Source: CAJXSD01 sp964633145 (GTDB taxonomy: Bacteria > Pseudomonadota > Alphaproteobacteria > Rhodobacterales > Rhodobacteraceae). Taken from it: a stretch of DNA of 64,000 nucleotides. The translations under genes and the position numbers were made by a program. The notes below the pieces were generated by a model. That model was not told where the DNA came from and did no database searches. It saw nothing but the letters and a program-made list of their open reading frames with translations. The stretch lies in the NCBI GenBank assembly GCA_964633145.1, contig CAZWFE010000002.1:44368-108367 (forward strand). The letters are read 5' to 3'. This document shows positions 32,797-41,250 of this stretch, one piece after another (the stretch's first letter is position 1; the number at the start of each line of letters is the position of its first letter).

Positions 32797-33335
32797 TGGA
32801 AATGGATACACTTATTCAACAACCCGTGTTTGAAACAGAGCGCTTTGTTTTGCGCCCTGTGCAGCGCTCTGACGCGGGTTTGATCGAATTTCACACACGC
32901 GATATCCGTTTGGCCCGTCAAACCATTTCTATTCCGCATCCTTTACCATCTGGTGCGACGCAATCCTTTATTGATCGCTGCCAGTCCCCAAATCGGGAAG
33001 AGGACGTTTGGGTAATTGATGGCAGCCGCACCGGCTGGTCCGAGGTCATCGGATTGGTGTCGTTGGAACGGTTGGGCCAAAATAAATCAGAATTGGGGTA
33101 CTGGGTCGCCCCCACATTTTGGAACCAAGGTGTCGCGTCTGAGGTGGCCAAAGCCATTGTCGCGCAAAACCCAATGCACAACGCAACAATTGTTGCCGCC
33201 GTATTCCAAGACAACCCAGCATCGGCACGCGTGCTGACAAATTGTGGGTTCGAATACCTTGGTGACGCCGAGGCATTCAGTGTCGCACGCAATGCCAAGG
33301 TCGCCACTTGGACATATTTACGCAAAATGCATTAA
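32796..33335 (+). CDS. GNAT family N-acetyltransferase, second of cluster
   Basis: The 179-residue single GNAT domain has TERFVLRPVQRSDA at the start, the acetyl-CoA loop FWNQGVASEVAKA and NPASARVLTNCGFEYLG. It is translationally coupled to the exporter before it (TGATG). The three-gene overlap suggests a shared role for export and acetylation, perhaps of an amino acid or amine. The substrate is not known. Confidence 0.88.
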   Translation: MEMDTLIQQPVFETERFVLRPVQRSDAGLIEFHTRDIRLARQTISIPHPLPSGATQSFIDRCQSPNREEDVWVIDGSRTGWSEVIGLVSLERLGQNKSELGYWVAPTFWNQGVASEVAKAIVAQNPMHNATIVAAVFQDNPASARVLTNCGFEYLGDAEAFSVARNAKVATWTYLRKMH

Positions 33336-33358
33336 GCACCTACTCTAGGGTAAGGGAC

Positions 33359-34402
33359 ATGTTAGATATTATTGAAACCGATAGGCTGCGTCTGCGGCCT
33401 GTCGCAGCAACTGATCGCGACGAATTGGTCGCCCTGATCAATGATTATGAGGTCTCAAAATGGCTCACACGGGTGAAATACCCCTATACGGCATCAGATT
33501 TTGACGAATTTTTGATCTATGCAGGGCAAAATCCCCAATGGATCATTGAATATCACGGCACCGTTGCGGGCTGCATCGGGCTTGACGGCGAATTTGGATA
33601 CTGGCTGGGGCAGTCGTTTTGGGGCAAGGGAATTGTGCCAGAGGCAGCATATGCGATTTTGTCTGATCATTTCAAAAATCCACGCGCACATGTGGTCTAT
33701 TCGTCGTATTTTTTGGGAAACGAAAAATCAGGTGCTATCCTTGCACGTCTCGGATTTTCGCCAATTGGCGCCACGACCCAGCCCCATAGCTTGGCCCAAG
33801 GCCAAAGCGTAGAGGCGCAACCAATGGTGTTAACACCAGAGCAGTGGCATTTTCTGCATCCGCCCATATTGGAAACTGCGGATCTACGCCTTGAAATTTC
33901 GACACTTGCGACGGTCCAAGAAAACTATGAAATTTTAAAACACAAAAAGGTTGCGTGGGACCTAGGGACCTGGCCCCATCCGTTGGAATTGTCAGATGTG
34001 ATGGATCGCGCCCGCGATTTTCGGTGGCGGGGCGCATGGAATGGGAATTTTTTGATGCGATTAAAACATTCAGGCCAAGCTGTTGGTGTCATAGGCTTTC
34101 ATTCCCCAACCGCTGGTCGTCGGGATGATATGAACCTAGGCTATGCCGTGCACCCTGACCATTGGGGCTGCGGTTATGCCACCCAAGCAGTGAATGCTGT
34201 TGCCGCCTTTGTATTTGACCGGTATGACTGCGCGTCCATCTCTGCCGATTTTTTCGATGATAATCCAGCGTCAGGCCGTGTATTGGAAAAATGCGGGTTC
34301 AAAGTTGTAGCACATGGCCAAGCCACAGGTGCCGCGCGCGGATTTGAAACTCCAGATACAACAATGCAATTGCAACGTCAGCAAGCCCAAGCAGCGCTTT
34401 GA
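33359..34402 (+). CDS. Tandem GNAT N-acetyltransferase (two fused domains)
   Basis: The 347 residues hold two GNAT domains in one chain. The first (about 1-165) has ETDRLRLRPV, FWGKGIVPEAAYA and a weaker C-terminal NEKSGAILARLGF. The second (about 180-335) has TADLRLEIS, WGCGYATQAVNAV and NPASGRVLEKCGF. Domain 1 resembles the gene at 31691 (YEVSKWLTRV compared with YAVSKWLSSV). The ATG at 33359 is preceded by AAGGG, 24 bases after the previous stop. Domain 1 could be regulatory if its acetyl-CoA site is impaired, but that is not clear from sequence. Confidence 0.85.
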   Translation: MLDIIETDRLRLRPVAATDRDELVALINDYEVSKWLTRVKYPYTASDFDEFLIYAGQNPQWIIEYHGTVAGCIGLDGEFGYWLGQSFWGKGIVPEAAYAILSDHFKNPRAHVVYSSYFLGNEKSGAILARLGFSPIGATTQPHSLAQGQSVEAQPMVLTPEQWHFLHPPILETADLRLEISTLATVQENYEILKHKKVAWDLGTWPHPLELSDVMDRARDFRWRGAWNGNFLMRLKHSGQAVGVIGFHSPTAGRRDDMNLGYAVHPDHWGCGYATQAVNAVAAFVFDRYDCASISADFFDDNPASGRVLEKCGFKVVAHGQATGAARGFETPDTTMQLQRQQAQAAL

Positions 34403-34417
34403 TTGGCAAAAATACTT

Positions 34418-34440
34418 TTTGGGGGTTTTGCACCCCCAAA
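34418..34440 (+). terminator. GC-rich hairpin after the acetyltransferase cluster
   Basis: TTTGGGGGT and ACCCCCAAA form a 9-bp stem with a five-base loop, 15 bases after the tandem GNAT stop. No T-run follows, so termination may be weak. It adjoins the dispersed repeat at 34448. Confidence 0.6.
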
Positions 34441-34447
34441 CCCCCGC

Positions 34448-34471
34448 AGGATATTTCTAGACAAAAAATGT
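34448..34471 (-). repeat. Dispersed intergenic repeat, copy 2
   Basis: On the minus strand this 24-base segment matches 17350-17373 at 23 of 24 positions. It sits between two GC-rich hairpins in the 206-base gap before obgE. Both copies are intergenic and next to hairpins containing the pentamer CCCCC. Confidence 0.7.
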
Positions 34472-34504
34472 GCCTTTCATTTTTGCAAAAATACTCTCGG
34501 GGGT

Positions 34505-34527
34505 CTGGGGGGCTGATAGCCCCCCAG
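34505..34527. repeat. Perfect 10-bp palindrome in the gap before obgE
   Basis: CTGGGGGGCT and AGCCCCCCAG form a 10-bp perfect stem with a three-base loop. It has no T-run. From memory, similar GC-rich palindromes next to an AGTATTTTTGC-type segment recur between genes in Roseobacter genomes; the segment is present here on the minus strand (34483-34496). Confidence 0.6.
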
Positions 34528-34608
34528 CGATTGCAAATTTAAGCGAGTACTTGAGCCTGCTTCGATTTTCGAATATGCGCTAGGAACCTTTTACGTTAGG
34601 ACGATAAT

Positions 34609-35649
34609 ATGAAATTTCTTGATCTTGCCAAAGTTTACATTCGCTCGGGATCGGGCGGGTCGGGCGCGGTCAGTTTTCGGCGCGAAAAATTCATTGAATT
34701 TGGTGGCCCCGATGGTGGTGATGGTGGACATGGCGGATCTGTTTGGGCAGAGGCGGTTGACGGTTTAAACACCTTGATTGATTTTCGCTATCAGCAACAC
34801 TTTTTTGCAGATAATGGCAGGCCTGGGATGGGGCAGCAGCGATCTGGGGCAAACGGGGGCGATATAATATTACGAGTGCCCGCCGGAACTGAGATCATTG
34901 ACGAGGATCAAGAAACGGTCATTGCTGATTTATCTACTGTGGGCGATCGCGTATTATTGGCCAAGGGGGGAAATGGTGGATTTGGTAACCTGCATTTTAA
35001 ATCCTCAACAAACCAAGCGCCACGCCGTGCAAACCCTGGTTTAGAGGGGATTGAGCGCACCATTTGGCTGCGGCTAAAATTAATTGCGGATGTTGGACTG
35101 TTGGGAATGCCTAACGCTGGGAAATCGACGTTTTTAGCCGCAACATCCAATGCGCGGCCAAAAATTGCGGATTATCCCTTTACCACTTTGCATCCTAATT
35201 TGGGTGTGGTTGGCGTTGACGGCGTTGAATTTGTTGTCGCTGATATTCCGGGCTTGATCGAGGGCGCATCAGAGGGTCGCGGATTGGGCGATTTGTTTTT
35301 GGGCCATATCGAACGCTGCGCGGTATTGTTGCATTTGGTGGATGGATCGTCCAATGCGCTGTTGGAGGATTATCAAACAATTGTTTCCGAGATCGAGGCA
35401 TATGGTGCGGGCTTGGCTGATAAACCGCGTTTGACAGTGTTGAATAAAATTGATGCGCTAGATGCAGAGGAACGCATGTTTTTGCGCGATGAGTTGGCGC
35501 GGGTATCTGGCAATGACGTTTGGATGATGTCTGGTGTCAGCGGCGAGGGGATCCAAGATATTTTGCGCAGTCTGCGCGATCATATTGATGAAAATCGGTT
35601 GCGCCATCGTCAGGATGACCAAGAGGATGTGGGATCATGGCAGCCCTAA
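34609..35649 (+). CDS. obgE: GTPase ObgE/CgtA
   Basis: Obg is an essential GTPase in late assembly of the large ribosomal subunit and stress response. The 346 residues have the glycine-rich Obg fold (residues 1-158, GSGGSGAVSFRREKFIEFGG) and the G domain: GMPNAGKST, DIPGLIEGA, and NKID near residue 283. The downstream C-terminal extension is short (about 20 residues). It overlaps proB by 13 bases. Confidence 0.97.
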   Translation: MKFLDLAKVYIRSGSGGSGAVSFRREKFIEFGGPDGGDGGHGGSVWAEAVDGLNTLIDFRYQQHFFADNGRPGMGQQRSGANGGDIILRVPAGTEIIDEDQETVIADLSTVGDRVLLAKGGNGGFGNLHFKSSTNQAPRRANPGLEGIERTIWLRLKLIADVGLLGMPNAGKSTFLAATSNARPKIADYPFTTLHPNLGVVGVDGVEFVVADIPGLIEGASEGRGLGDLFLGHIERCAVLLHLVDGSSNALLEDYQTIVSEIEAYGAGLADKPRLTVLNKIDALDAEERMFLRDELARVSGNDVWMMSGVSGEGIQDILRSLRDHIDENRLRHRQDDQEDVGSWQP

Positions 35650-36743
35650 AACAGGCGCGTCGATTGGTTGTTAAAATTGGATCCGCATTGTTGGTGGATC
35701 GTGCGCAGGGCGAACTGCGGTATGATTGGTTGGCGTCCTTGGCGCAAGATGTTGCCAATATAAAATCACGTGGCACTGATGTGGTGTTGGTCTCATCGGG
35801 GTCAATTGCCTTGGGGCGGCGTGTTTTGGGGTTGGCAGACGGTCCTTTGGGGTTGGAATACAGCCAAGCGGCTGCCGCCGTCGGGCAAATACAATTGGCC
35901 CGCGCCTATGAACAGGTGTTGGCCCCCCACGGGATTACCGCTGCGCAGGTGTTGGTCACCCTTGAAGACAGCGCAGATCGCCGCCGATATCTGAATATGC
36001 GTTCAACGATGGAGACCTTGATTTCGCTAGATGCCGTGCCGATTGTAAACGAAAACGATACAGTTGCGACAGATGAAATCCGCTATGGTGATAATGACCG
36101 ATTGGCTGCGCAGGTGGCGGCAACAGTTGGCGCGGATCAGTTGGTGCTGTTGTCAGATGTGGATGGATTTTATTCGGCAAACCCGCATATTGATCCCACG
36201 GCAAAACGGTTTGATGTGATCCATGACATCACACCCGAGATCGAAGCAATGGCCGGAGACGGGGTTTCAGGTGTGTCCAAAGGGGGCATGAAAACCAAGC
36301 TGATGGCTGCAAAAACATCTGTTGCAGCGGGCTGTTCCATGGCCATAACCGAAGGGTCGGGTTTGTCGCCTTTGCAAGCCTTGGAACAGGGGGCAAATTG
36401 TACATGGTTTATGGCTATGGGCGATCCGCATGACGCGCGAAAACGTTGGATTTCATCGATGAAACCCATGGGGACCATAACGGTGGATGCAGGTGCCGCG
36501 CATGCATTAAACAGCGGCAAAAGTTTACTGCCCGCGGGTGTGATCGCCGTTTCGGGTCAATTTCGCCGTGGTGACATGGTGACTATTGTGGATCAATCAG
36601 GCCGTGATGTGGGGCAGGGCTTGACCGCCTATGCAGCACAAGAGGCAAAGGCATTGATTGGCTGCAATTCATCACAGATTGAACAGATACTGGGCTATGC
36701 GGGGCGTTCGGCGCTGATACATCGCGATGATATGGCCGTATAG
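35637..36743 (+). CDS. proB: Glutamate 5-kinase
   Basis: ProB makes gamma-glutamyl phosphate, the first step of proline synthesis. The 368 residues contain an amino-acid kinase domain (about 1-260): RLVVKIGSALL, LVSSGSIALG, NENDTVATDEIRYGDND and VSKGGMKTKL. A C-terminal PUA domain (about 275-355) follows. Its start lies within the obgE end, and proA follows nine bases later. Confidence 0.97.
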   Translation: MAALKQARRLVVKIGSALLVDRAQGELRYDWLASLAQDVANIKSRGTDVVLVSSGSIALGRRVLGLADGPLGLEYSQAAAAVGQIQLARAYEQVLAPHGITAAQVLVTLEDSADRRRYLNMRSTMETLISLDAVPIVNENDTVATDEIRYGDNDRLAAQVAATVGADQLVLLSDVDGFYSANPHIDPTAKRFDVIHDITPEIEAMAGDGVSGVSKGGMKTKLMAAKTSVAAGCSMAITEGSGLSPLQALEQGANCTWFMAMGDPHDARKRWISSMKPMGTITVDAGAAHALNSGKSLLPAGVIAVSGQFRRGDMVTIVDQSGRDVGQGLTAYAAQEAKALIGCNSSQIEQILGYAGRSALIHRDDMAV

Positions 36744-36752
36744 GGGGCAATT

Positions 36753-38009
36753 ATGACAGACATTCATGGCATTATGGTGACTTTGGGGGAACAGGCACGT
36801 CAAGCGGCGGCACAACTTGCATTTGCCTCGGCGCAGTCCAAATCAACGGCATTGCAGGTGGCGGCGCAGAAAATGCGCGACGCTGTAGATCAGATCTTGG
36901 TCGAAAATGCCAAGGATATGGAATTTGGGCGGAACAAGGGGCTGAGTGCTGCGATGTTGGATCGTTTGATGTTGGACACAGACCGTGTTCATGCCATTGC
37001 GGATGCTCTAGAAACAATCGCCCAGCAGGATGATCCTGTTGGTCGCGTGTTGGATGCATGGGATCGCCCCAATGGATTACATATACAAAAGGTTACCACC
37101 CCATTGGGCGTGATTGGCGTCATTTATGAGAGCCGACCAAATGTCACCGCAGACGCCGGCGCATTATGCCTTAAGGCTGGAAATGCGGTTATCTTGCGTG
37201 GCGGATCCGAAAGTTTTCACAGTGCATCCATTTTGCATGCATGTTTGGTTGACGGATTACGCGCAGCTGGATTGCCAGAGCATGCCATTCAATTGGTACC
37301 AACGCGGGATCGTGCCGCTGTGCAGGAATTATTGACCATGGTGGATTATGTCGATGTTATCGTCCCCCGTGGTGGCAAGGGCTTGGTCGGCTTGGTTCAA
37401 CGCGAAGCGCGGGTGCCTGTGTTTGCCCATCTAGAAGGCATTGTTCATATTTACATTGATGGCGACGCAGACGCGCAAAAAACATTGGACGTTGTGTTGA
37501 ATTCGAAAACACGACGTACAGGGATTTGCGGATCAGCTGAATGTTTGTTGATCCACCGCGATTTGGTCTCGGGCCTGGGCCACGATGTGATCAAAATGTT
37601 GGTCGAGGCGGGTGTCGAGGTGCGTGCCGATAGTGTTCTGCAATCCATTGCAGGCACCGTTCCTGCAACGGACAGCGATTGGGGCTGTGAATACCTAGAC
37701 AGTATTATTGCTGCGCGCGTAGTCGATGATGTGGATATGGCGATTGCGCATATTGGATCCTATGGATCGAACCACACTGATTGTATTTTGACAGAAAACA
37801 CCATTACGCGGGATCGATTTTTTGAACGCGTGGACAGTGCAATTTTGATGCATAATGCGTCTACCCAGTTTGCGGATGGCGGTGAATTTGGCTTGGGGGC
37901 AGAAATTGGGATTGCAACTGGTAAATTGCATGCGCGCGGTCCAGTGGGCGCGCAACAATTAACCAGTTTCAAATATCAAGTTTTAGGGAACGGAACGACC
38001 CGCCGTTAG
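36753..38009 (+). CDS. proA: Glutamate-5-semialdehyde dehydrogenase (gamma-glutamyl phosphate reductase)
   Basis: ProA reduces gamma-glutamyl phosphate with NADPH in proline synthesis. The 418 residues are in the aldehyde dehydrogenase superfamily: VIYESRPNVTADAGALCLKAGN, the RGGSES loop and the catalytic cysteine in RTGICGSAECLL. It forms an operon with obgE and proB. Its last four bases overlap the stop of convergent chpT. Confidence 0.97.
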   Translation: MTDIHGIMVTLGEQARQAAAQLAFASAQSKSTALQVAAQKMRDAVDQILVENAKDMEFGRNKGLSAAMLDRLMLDTDRVHAIADALETIAQQDDPVGRVLDAWDRPNGLHIQKVTTPLGVIGVIYESRPNVTADAGALCLKAGNAVILRGGSESFHSASILHACLVDGLRAAGLPEHAIQLVPTRDRAAVQELLTMVDYVDVIVPRGGKGLVGLVQREARVPVFAHLEGIVHIYIDGDADAQKTLDVVLNSKTRRTGICGSAECLLIHRDLVSGLGHDVIKMLVEAGVEVRADSVLQSIAGTVPATDSDWGCEYLDSIIAARVVDDVDMAIAHIGSYGSNHTDCILTENTITRDRFFERVDSAILMHNASTQFADGGEFGLGAEIGIATGKLHARGPVGAQQLTSFKYQVLGNGTTRR

Positions 38010-38590
38010 CGCAGGCCCAATTCAACGCGCTGGGGATGCAGGTCAATGATCACGGACGGATCATACCCCACAACAGCCCCCAGAACGGCAAATTGCACGT
38101 CACGTCCCTGTAATATGGGACTGGCTTGGGCATTTTTTACATGGTCCCATTGGGGTAAAATATCGCGTGCATGTGGTGTTTCAGCAATGATCTGATCGGC
38201 GGATATTGATATATTGGCCCCACGCGGCATTTGTTGTTCGATGCACAGCATAGACAGGCCCAACCGCTTGGCCAAGGCGCGATCAATCGTATCGGGCAAT
38301 CCCCAGGTCATACCATAGCGTTTTTGATCAAAGATGTTTGACATCAGGCTGCGAAATGTGGCGCTGGTCACCGTCATGTCCGCTGCCGCTGCCCCAAACA
38401 CCAGCCTGCAAAATTCGACCCGTGCTTTGGCATCGTTTAAGCTGGCCGTGATCAGATCGAATTCCAGGCCTTTGGGCACATTGGGATCCAATGCCAATAA
38501 TTCGATGCCATTGTGTGTTGCGCCAATTGGGTTTATCAGATCATGGCAGATCCGGGAGGCCACCAAATTGGCCAGTGTGGTATGTTTCAA
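38006..38590 (-). CDS. chpT: Histidine phosphotransferase ChpT
   Basis: ChpT passes phosphate from the hybrid kinase CckA to the cell-cycle regulator CtrA and to CpdR in alphaproteobacteria. The 194 residues show the dimerisation/phosphoacceptor helix LVASRICHDLINPIGA with the phosphorylated histidine at residue 16, and a degenerate ATPase-like domain after residue 75. The start codon is TTG with TAGGAG six bases upstream. It is convergent with proA and starts only 22 bases from the divergent DUF3553 gene. In Roseobacters this relay mainly controls motility, gene transfer agents and quorum-linked traits. Confidence 0.9.
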   Translation of the reverse strand: MKHTTLANLVASRICHDLINPIGATHNGIELLALDPNVPKGLEFDLITASLNDAKARVEFCRLVFGAAAADMTVTSATFRSLMSNIFDQKRYGMTWGLPDTIDRALAKRLGLSMLCIEQQMPRGANISISADQIIAETPHARDILPQWDHVKNAQASPILQGRDVQFAVLGAVVGYDPSVIIDLHPQRVELGLR

Positions 38591-38612
38591 CGCGAACTCC
38601 TATGAGGTTAGT

Positions 38613-38798
38613 ATGAGTGACCTGAACGAATTTTTGGAACCTGGCATGTTGGTGCGACACCCCCAACAACCTGACTGGGGCGTGGGGCAAGTGCAATCGC
38701 GCGTAAATGGCAAGGTTACGGTGAATTTCACCGAGCAGGGAAAGGTTGTCATCGATGGATCACATGTGTTGCTAGAGGTTATTTATTCCGCGGAATAA
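38613..38798 (+). CDS. DUF3553 family small protein
   Basis: This 61-residue protein matches DUF3553: FLEPGMLVRHPQQPDWGVGQVQS followed by GKVTVNFTEQGKVVI, an all-beta fold resembling small CarD/Tudor-like barrels such as the region after the helicase core in UvrD/PcrA. The frame is open far upstream, antisense to chpT, but the ATG at 38613 has GAGG five bases before it. The 22-base gap to chpT is too short for two promoters. Role unknown; it may bind nucleic acid or RNA polymerase, by analogy only. Confidence 0.85.
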   Translation: MSDLNEFLEPGMLVRHPQQPDWGVGQVQSRVNGKVTVNFTEQGKVVIDGSHVLLEVIYSAE

Positions 38799-38897
38799 TA
38801 ATATGAAGAAACAGAAACTTACACGGATAATTTTGTATCCTGGTGCATCAAATTGTGTCATGCAACTAGGGCATTGATGCAGGAACCGAAAACATAA

Positions 38898-39674
38898 ATG
38901 TCAATCACGCCCCCAGATTTTCGCACTAAATTAGCGCAGTCGGATGACGAACTGTTCGCGGCGCAGCGATTACGCTATCGCGTATTTGTACAAGAATTGG
39001 GCGGAAGCGGCGACCATGTTGATCATGAACGTATGTTGGAATGCGATCAGTTTGATCCGCACTATGATCATTTACTGTTGATCGACGACCATGCGCCGCA
39101 GGATGTGCCGCTGGGTGTTGTAGGTGTATACCGTCTGCTGCGCGGGGAAAACCGTACCCAAGTGGGGCAGTTTTATTCTGAACATGAATATGATTTGACG
39201 CGGCTACTGCAGTCTGAACGGCGGTTGTTGGAATTGGGGCGGTCCTGTTTGGATCCACGCTATCGCAATGGGATGGGTATGTTTGTGCTGTGGCAGGCCT
39301 TGGCCGAATATGTCACGGCCCATGATATCCAGATTTTGTTTGGCGTTGCCAGTTTTGCCGGCACCGATATTGCGCAGCTTGCGCCTGCACTGACCGCATT
39401 ACATCACAAACACTTGGCCCCGCCGCATCTGCGTGTGACGGCCAAGCCGCCGAACAATCAGCCCATGGATTTATTGGATGTTCATACAATGGATCGTTTG
39501 TCCGCCATGCGTCAGGTGCCTGCGTTGATCAAAGCCTATCTGCGGTTGGGGGGCGTGATTGGGCAGGGCGCCTATGTGGATCACAGGTTTAATACAACCG
39601 ACATTTGTATGATTTTGGATATTCAAAATATGAACGAAAAACAAAGTACCCTGTTTCGAAAGGATCGTTTTTGA
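38898..39674 (+). CDS. olsB: L-ornithine N(alpha)-acyltransferase
   Basis: OlsB adds a 3-hydroxyacyl chain from acyl-ACP to ornithine, giving lyso-ornithine lipid. The 258 residues show the family features AAQRLRYRVFVQELGG, CDQFDPHYDHLLLID, LELGRSCLDPRYRNG and the C-terminal YLRLGGVIGQGAYVDHRFNTTD. It overlaps olsA (TGATG), giving the standard olsBA pair for ornithine lipid, a phosphorus-free membrane lipid common in marine Rhodobacterales. No phosphate-responsive (PhoB) box was recognised upstream. Confidence 0.93.
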   Translation: MSITPPDFRTKLAQSDDELFAAQRLRYRVFVQELGGSGDHVDHERMLECDQFDPHYDHLLLIDDHAPQDVPLGVVGVYRLLRGENRTQVGQFYSEHEYDLTRLLQSERRLLELGRSCLDPRYRNGMGMFVLWQALAEYVTAHDIQILFGVASFAGTDIAQLAPALTALHHKHLAPPHLRVTAKPPNNQPMDLLDVHTMDRLSAMRQVPALIKAYLRLGGVIGQGAYVDHRFNTTDICMILDIQNMNEKQSTLFRKDRF

Positions 39675-40501
39675 TGTCGCTCACTTGGGATGAAGGGCCA
39701 GAGCCCGATCTAAAAGACATTTCTGCTTTGGGCTGGGTCATCGCAATTTTACGGGCGATCCCCATTGCGATTGTTGTTTTTGGCGGATTGGGTGTATTGT
39801 TACTGCTACGCGTGATTGAACGGCCAATTTTTGGTTTGAACCGGCCCGTGACCCCATTTCTGACCCAAGCAGTCTGCCGCACGGCCCTGATCCTGATGGG
39901 CATCCGGTATCGTACCATTGGCAAACCCATGCGCCACACAGGGGCAATCGTGGCAAACCATTCGTCTTGGTTGGATATTTTCACTCTAAATGCCGCGCAA
40001 CGGGTTTATTTTGTATCCAAATCCGAAGTAGCCGCATGGCCTGGTATCGGATGGCTGGCCCGCGCCACGGGAACGGTGTTTATCAAACGCGATCCCCGTC
40101 AGGCCAAAGCGCAAAAGGAAACCTTTGAATCCAGATTAAAACACAACCATCGTCTGCTGTTTTTCCCAGAAGGCACCTCAACCGATGGTTTGCGTGTGTT
40201 GCCGTTTAAAACAACCCTTTTTGCGGCGTTTTTTGCGCCCGAATTACACGATGATATGTATATCCAACCGGTGACCGTTAATTTTCATGCGCCCAGTGGC
40301 GTAGATCCACGATTTTACGGGTGGTGGGGTGATATGGATTTTGGCACGCATCTGATCCATACCTTGGCCAAATTTCGCCAAGGTCGGGTGGATGTCATTT
40401 ACCACCCAGAACGCAAAGTGTCAGATTTTCCATCGCGTAAAGCGATTGCTGCGGCGCTGGAAACAGATGTTCGCGCCGCGCATCTGTCACAACAAGGCTA
40501 G
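39674..40501 (+). CDS. olsA: 1-acyl-glycerol-3-phosphate acyltransferase-like, OlsA
   Basis: OlsA acylates lyso-ornithine lipid to ornithine lipid. The 275 residues have a membrane anchor (about 20-48, VIAILRAIPIAIVVFGGLGV) and the PlsC motifs NHSSWLD (HX4D), VFIKRDPR and FFPEGTSTDG. The ATG at 39674 overlaps the olsB stop. The substrate is inferred from the position after olsB; general PlsC activity is also possible. Its end overlaps convergent 40498 by four bases. Confidence 0.92.
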   Translation: MSLTWDEGPEPDLKDISALGWVIAILRAIPIAIVVFGGLGVLLLLRVIERPIFGLNRPVTPFLTQAVCRTALILMGIRYRTIGKPMRHTGAIVANHSSWLDIFTLNAAQRVYFVSKSEVAAWPGIGWLARATGTVFIKRDPRQAKAQKETFESRLKHNHRLLFFPEGTSTDGLRVLPFKTTLFAAFFAPELHDDMYIQPVTVNFHAPSGVDPRFYGWWGDMDFGTHLIHTLAKFRQGRVDVIYHPERKVSDFPSRKAIAAALETDVRAAHLSQQG

Positions 40502-41118
40502 CCCATTGCCGCGATCAAGGTAGACAGGGCAGCCTTGGGGTCGTCTTGGGTCCAGATTTCATCGCCAATCGCGAAAAAATCGCTGACTGGGGTCAGCTTG
40601 GTGATCAATTCAGGTGTTAGCCCACCTTCGGCAATTATGGGCACTTCGATCATTTCGGACCACCACTGGAACGTGTCAAATTCGGCCAAGGTCCCATCGC
40701 CCAAATTTGCCCCGCTGATGGGGCCTAGGCTGACGTAATCTGCACCTTGTTCGCCCGCGCTCATGCCGTCATGACGCGATGCGCCGCAGAATGTGCCCAC
40801 GATGGCGTCATCGCCCAAATCTTTGCGTGTTTTGCGCACATGGCGCGATCCATCACTGAAATGCACGCCGTCCAGCCCCAACCGTTCAACCATCAAGACA
40901 TGGTCTTGGATCACGACCGCCACATCGCGGGCGTGACAGATTTCGCGAACGGAATCTGCGCATTTAATGATGCGCGTTTCGTCGCGTGTTCCCAATGCGA
41001 CCCGTACACAGGCAATGTCGAATTCATCAAGCAGATCGACCAAAATTACGGAAAATTCAGCCGGTTCAAATTCAGATGGTGTCACCAAATACAGTTGGGG
41101 ATGTTCTTGATCTGACAT
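40498..41118 (-). CDS. ThiE-like protein with altered active site
   Basis: This 206-residue TIM-barrel protein belongs to the thiamine phosphate synthase/TenI family. Related blocks are GLDGVHFSDG, TFCGASRHDGMSAGEQGADYVSLGPI and IIAEGG. Several residues that ThiE uses for substrate are changed: the usual QLRxK segment reads CVRVALG, ND in the metal loop is QD, and the T-x-TK phosphate loop after GPI is missing (GANLGDG). It may not be a true thiamine phosphate synthase. No thiamine gene or TPP riboswitch is near. The neighbours are olsA (convergent) and trmJ (divergent). Confidence 0.75.
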   Translation of the reverse strand: MSDQEHPQLYLVTPSEFEPAEFSVILVDLLDEFDIACVRVALGTRDETRIIKCADSVREICHARDVAVVIQDHVLMVERLGLDGVHFSDGSRHVRKTRKDLGDDAIVGTFCGASRHDGMSAGEQGADYVSLGPISGANLGDGTLAEFDTFQWWSEMIEVPIIAEGGLTPELITKLTPVSDFFAIGDEIWTQDDPKAALSTLIAAMG

Positions 41119-41250
41119 GTGTGTGTCCTTGTTTCACCTTGACGATGTAATAGCGCGGAATTTTGTGTTTGACCATGCTGGATTTGCGGGATTTGGGGTT
41201 TTCTTGTGGAACAAACTAACCTACATCACGCCCAAACGAAAGGATCCGAA

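Noticed and set aside
38334..38612. 93-codon upstream extension of the DUF3553 protein
   Set aside because: It is antisense to chpT with low-complexity Ala/Ser sequence; the ATG at 38613 has its own ribosome site and starts the domain.
40498..41118. Canonical thiamine phosphate synthase
   Set aside because: Key ThiE residues are changed; kept only as ThiE-like.
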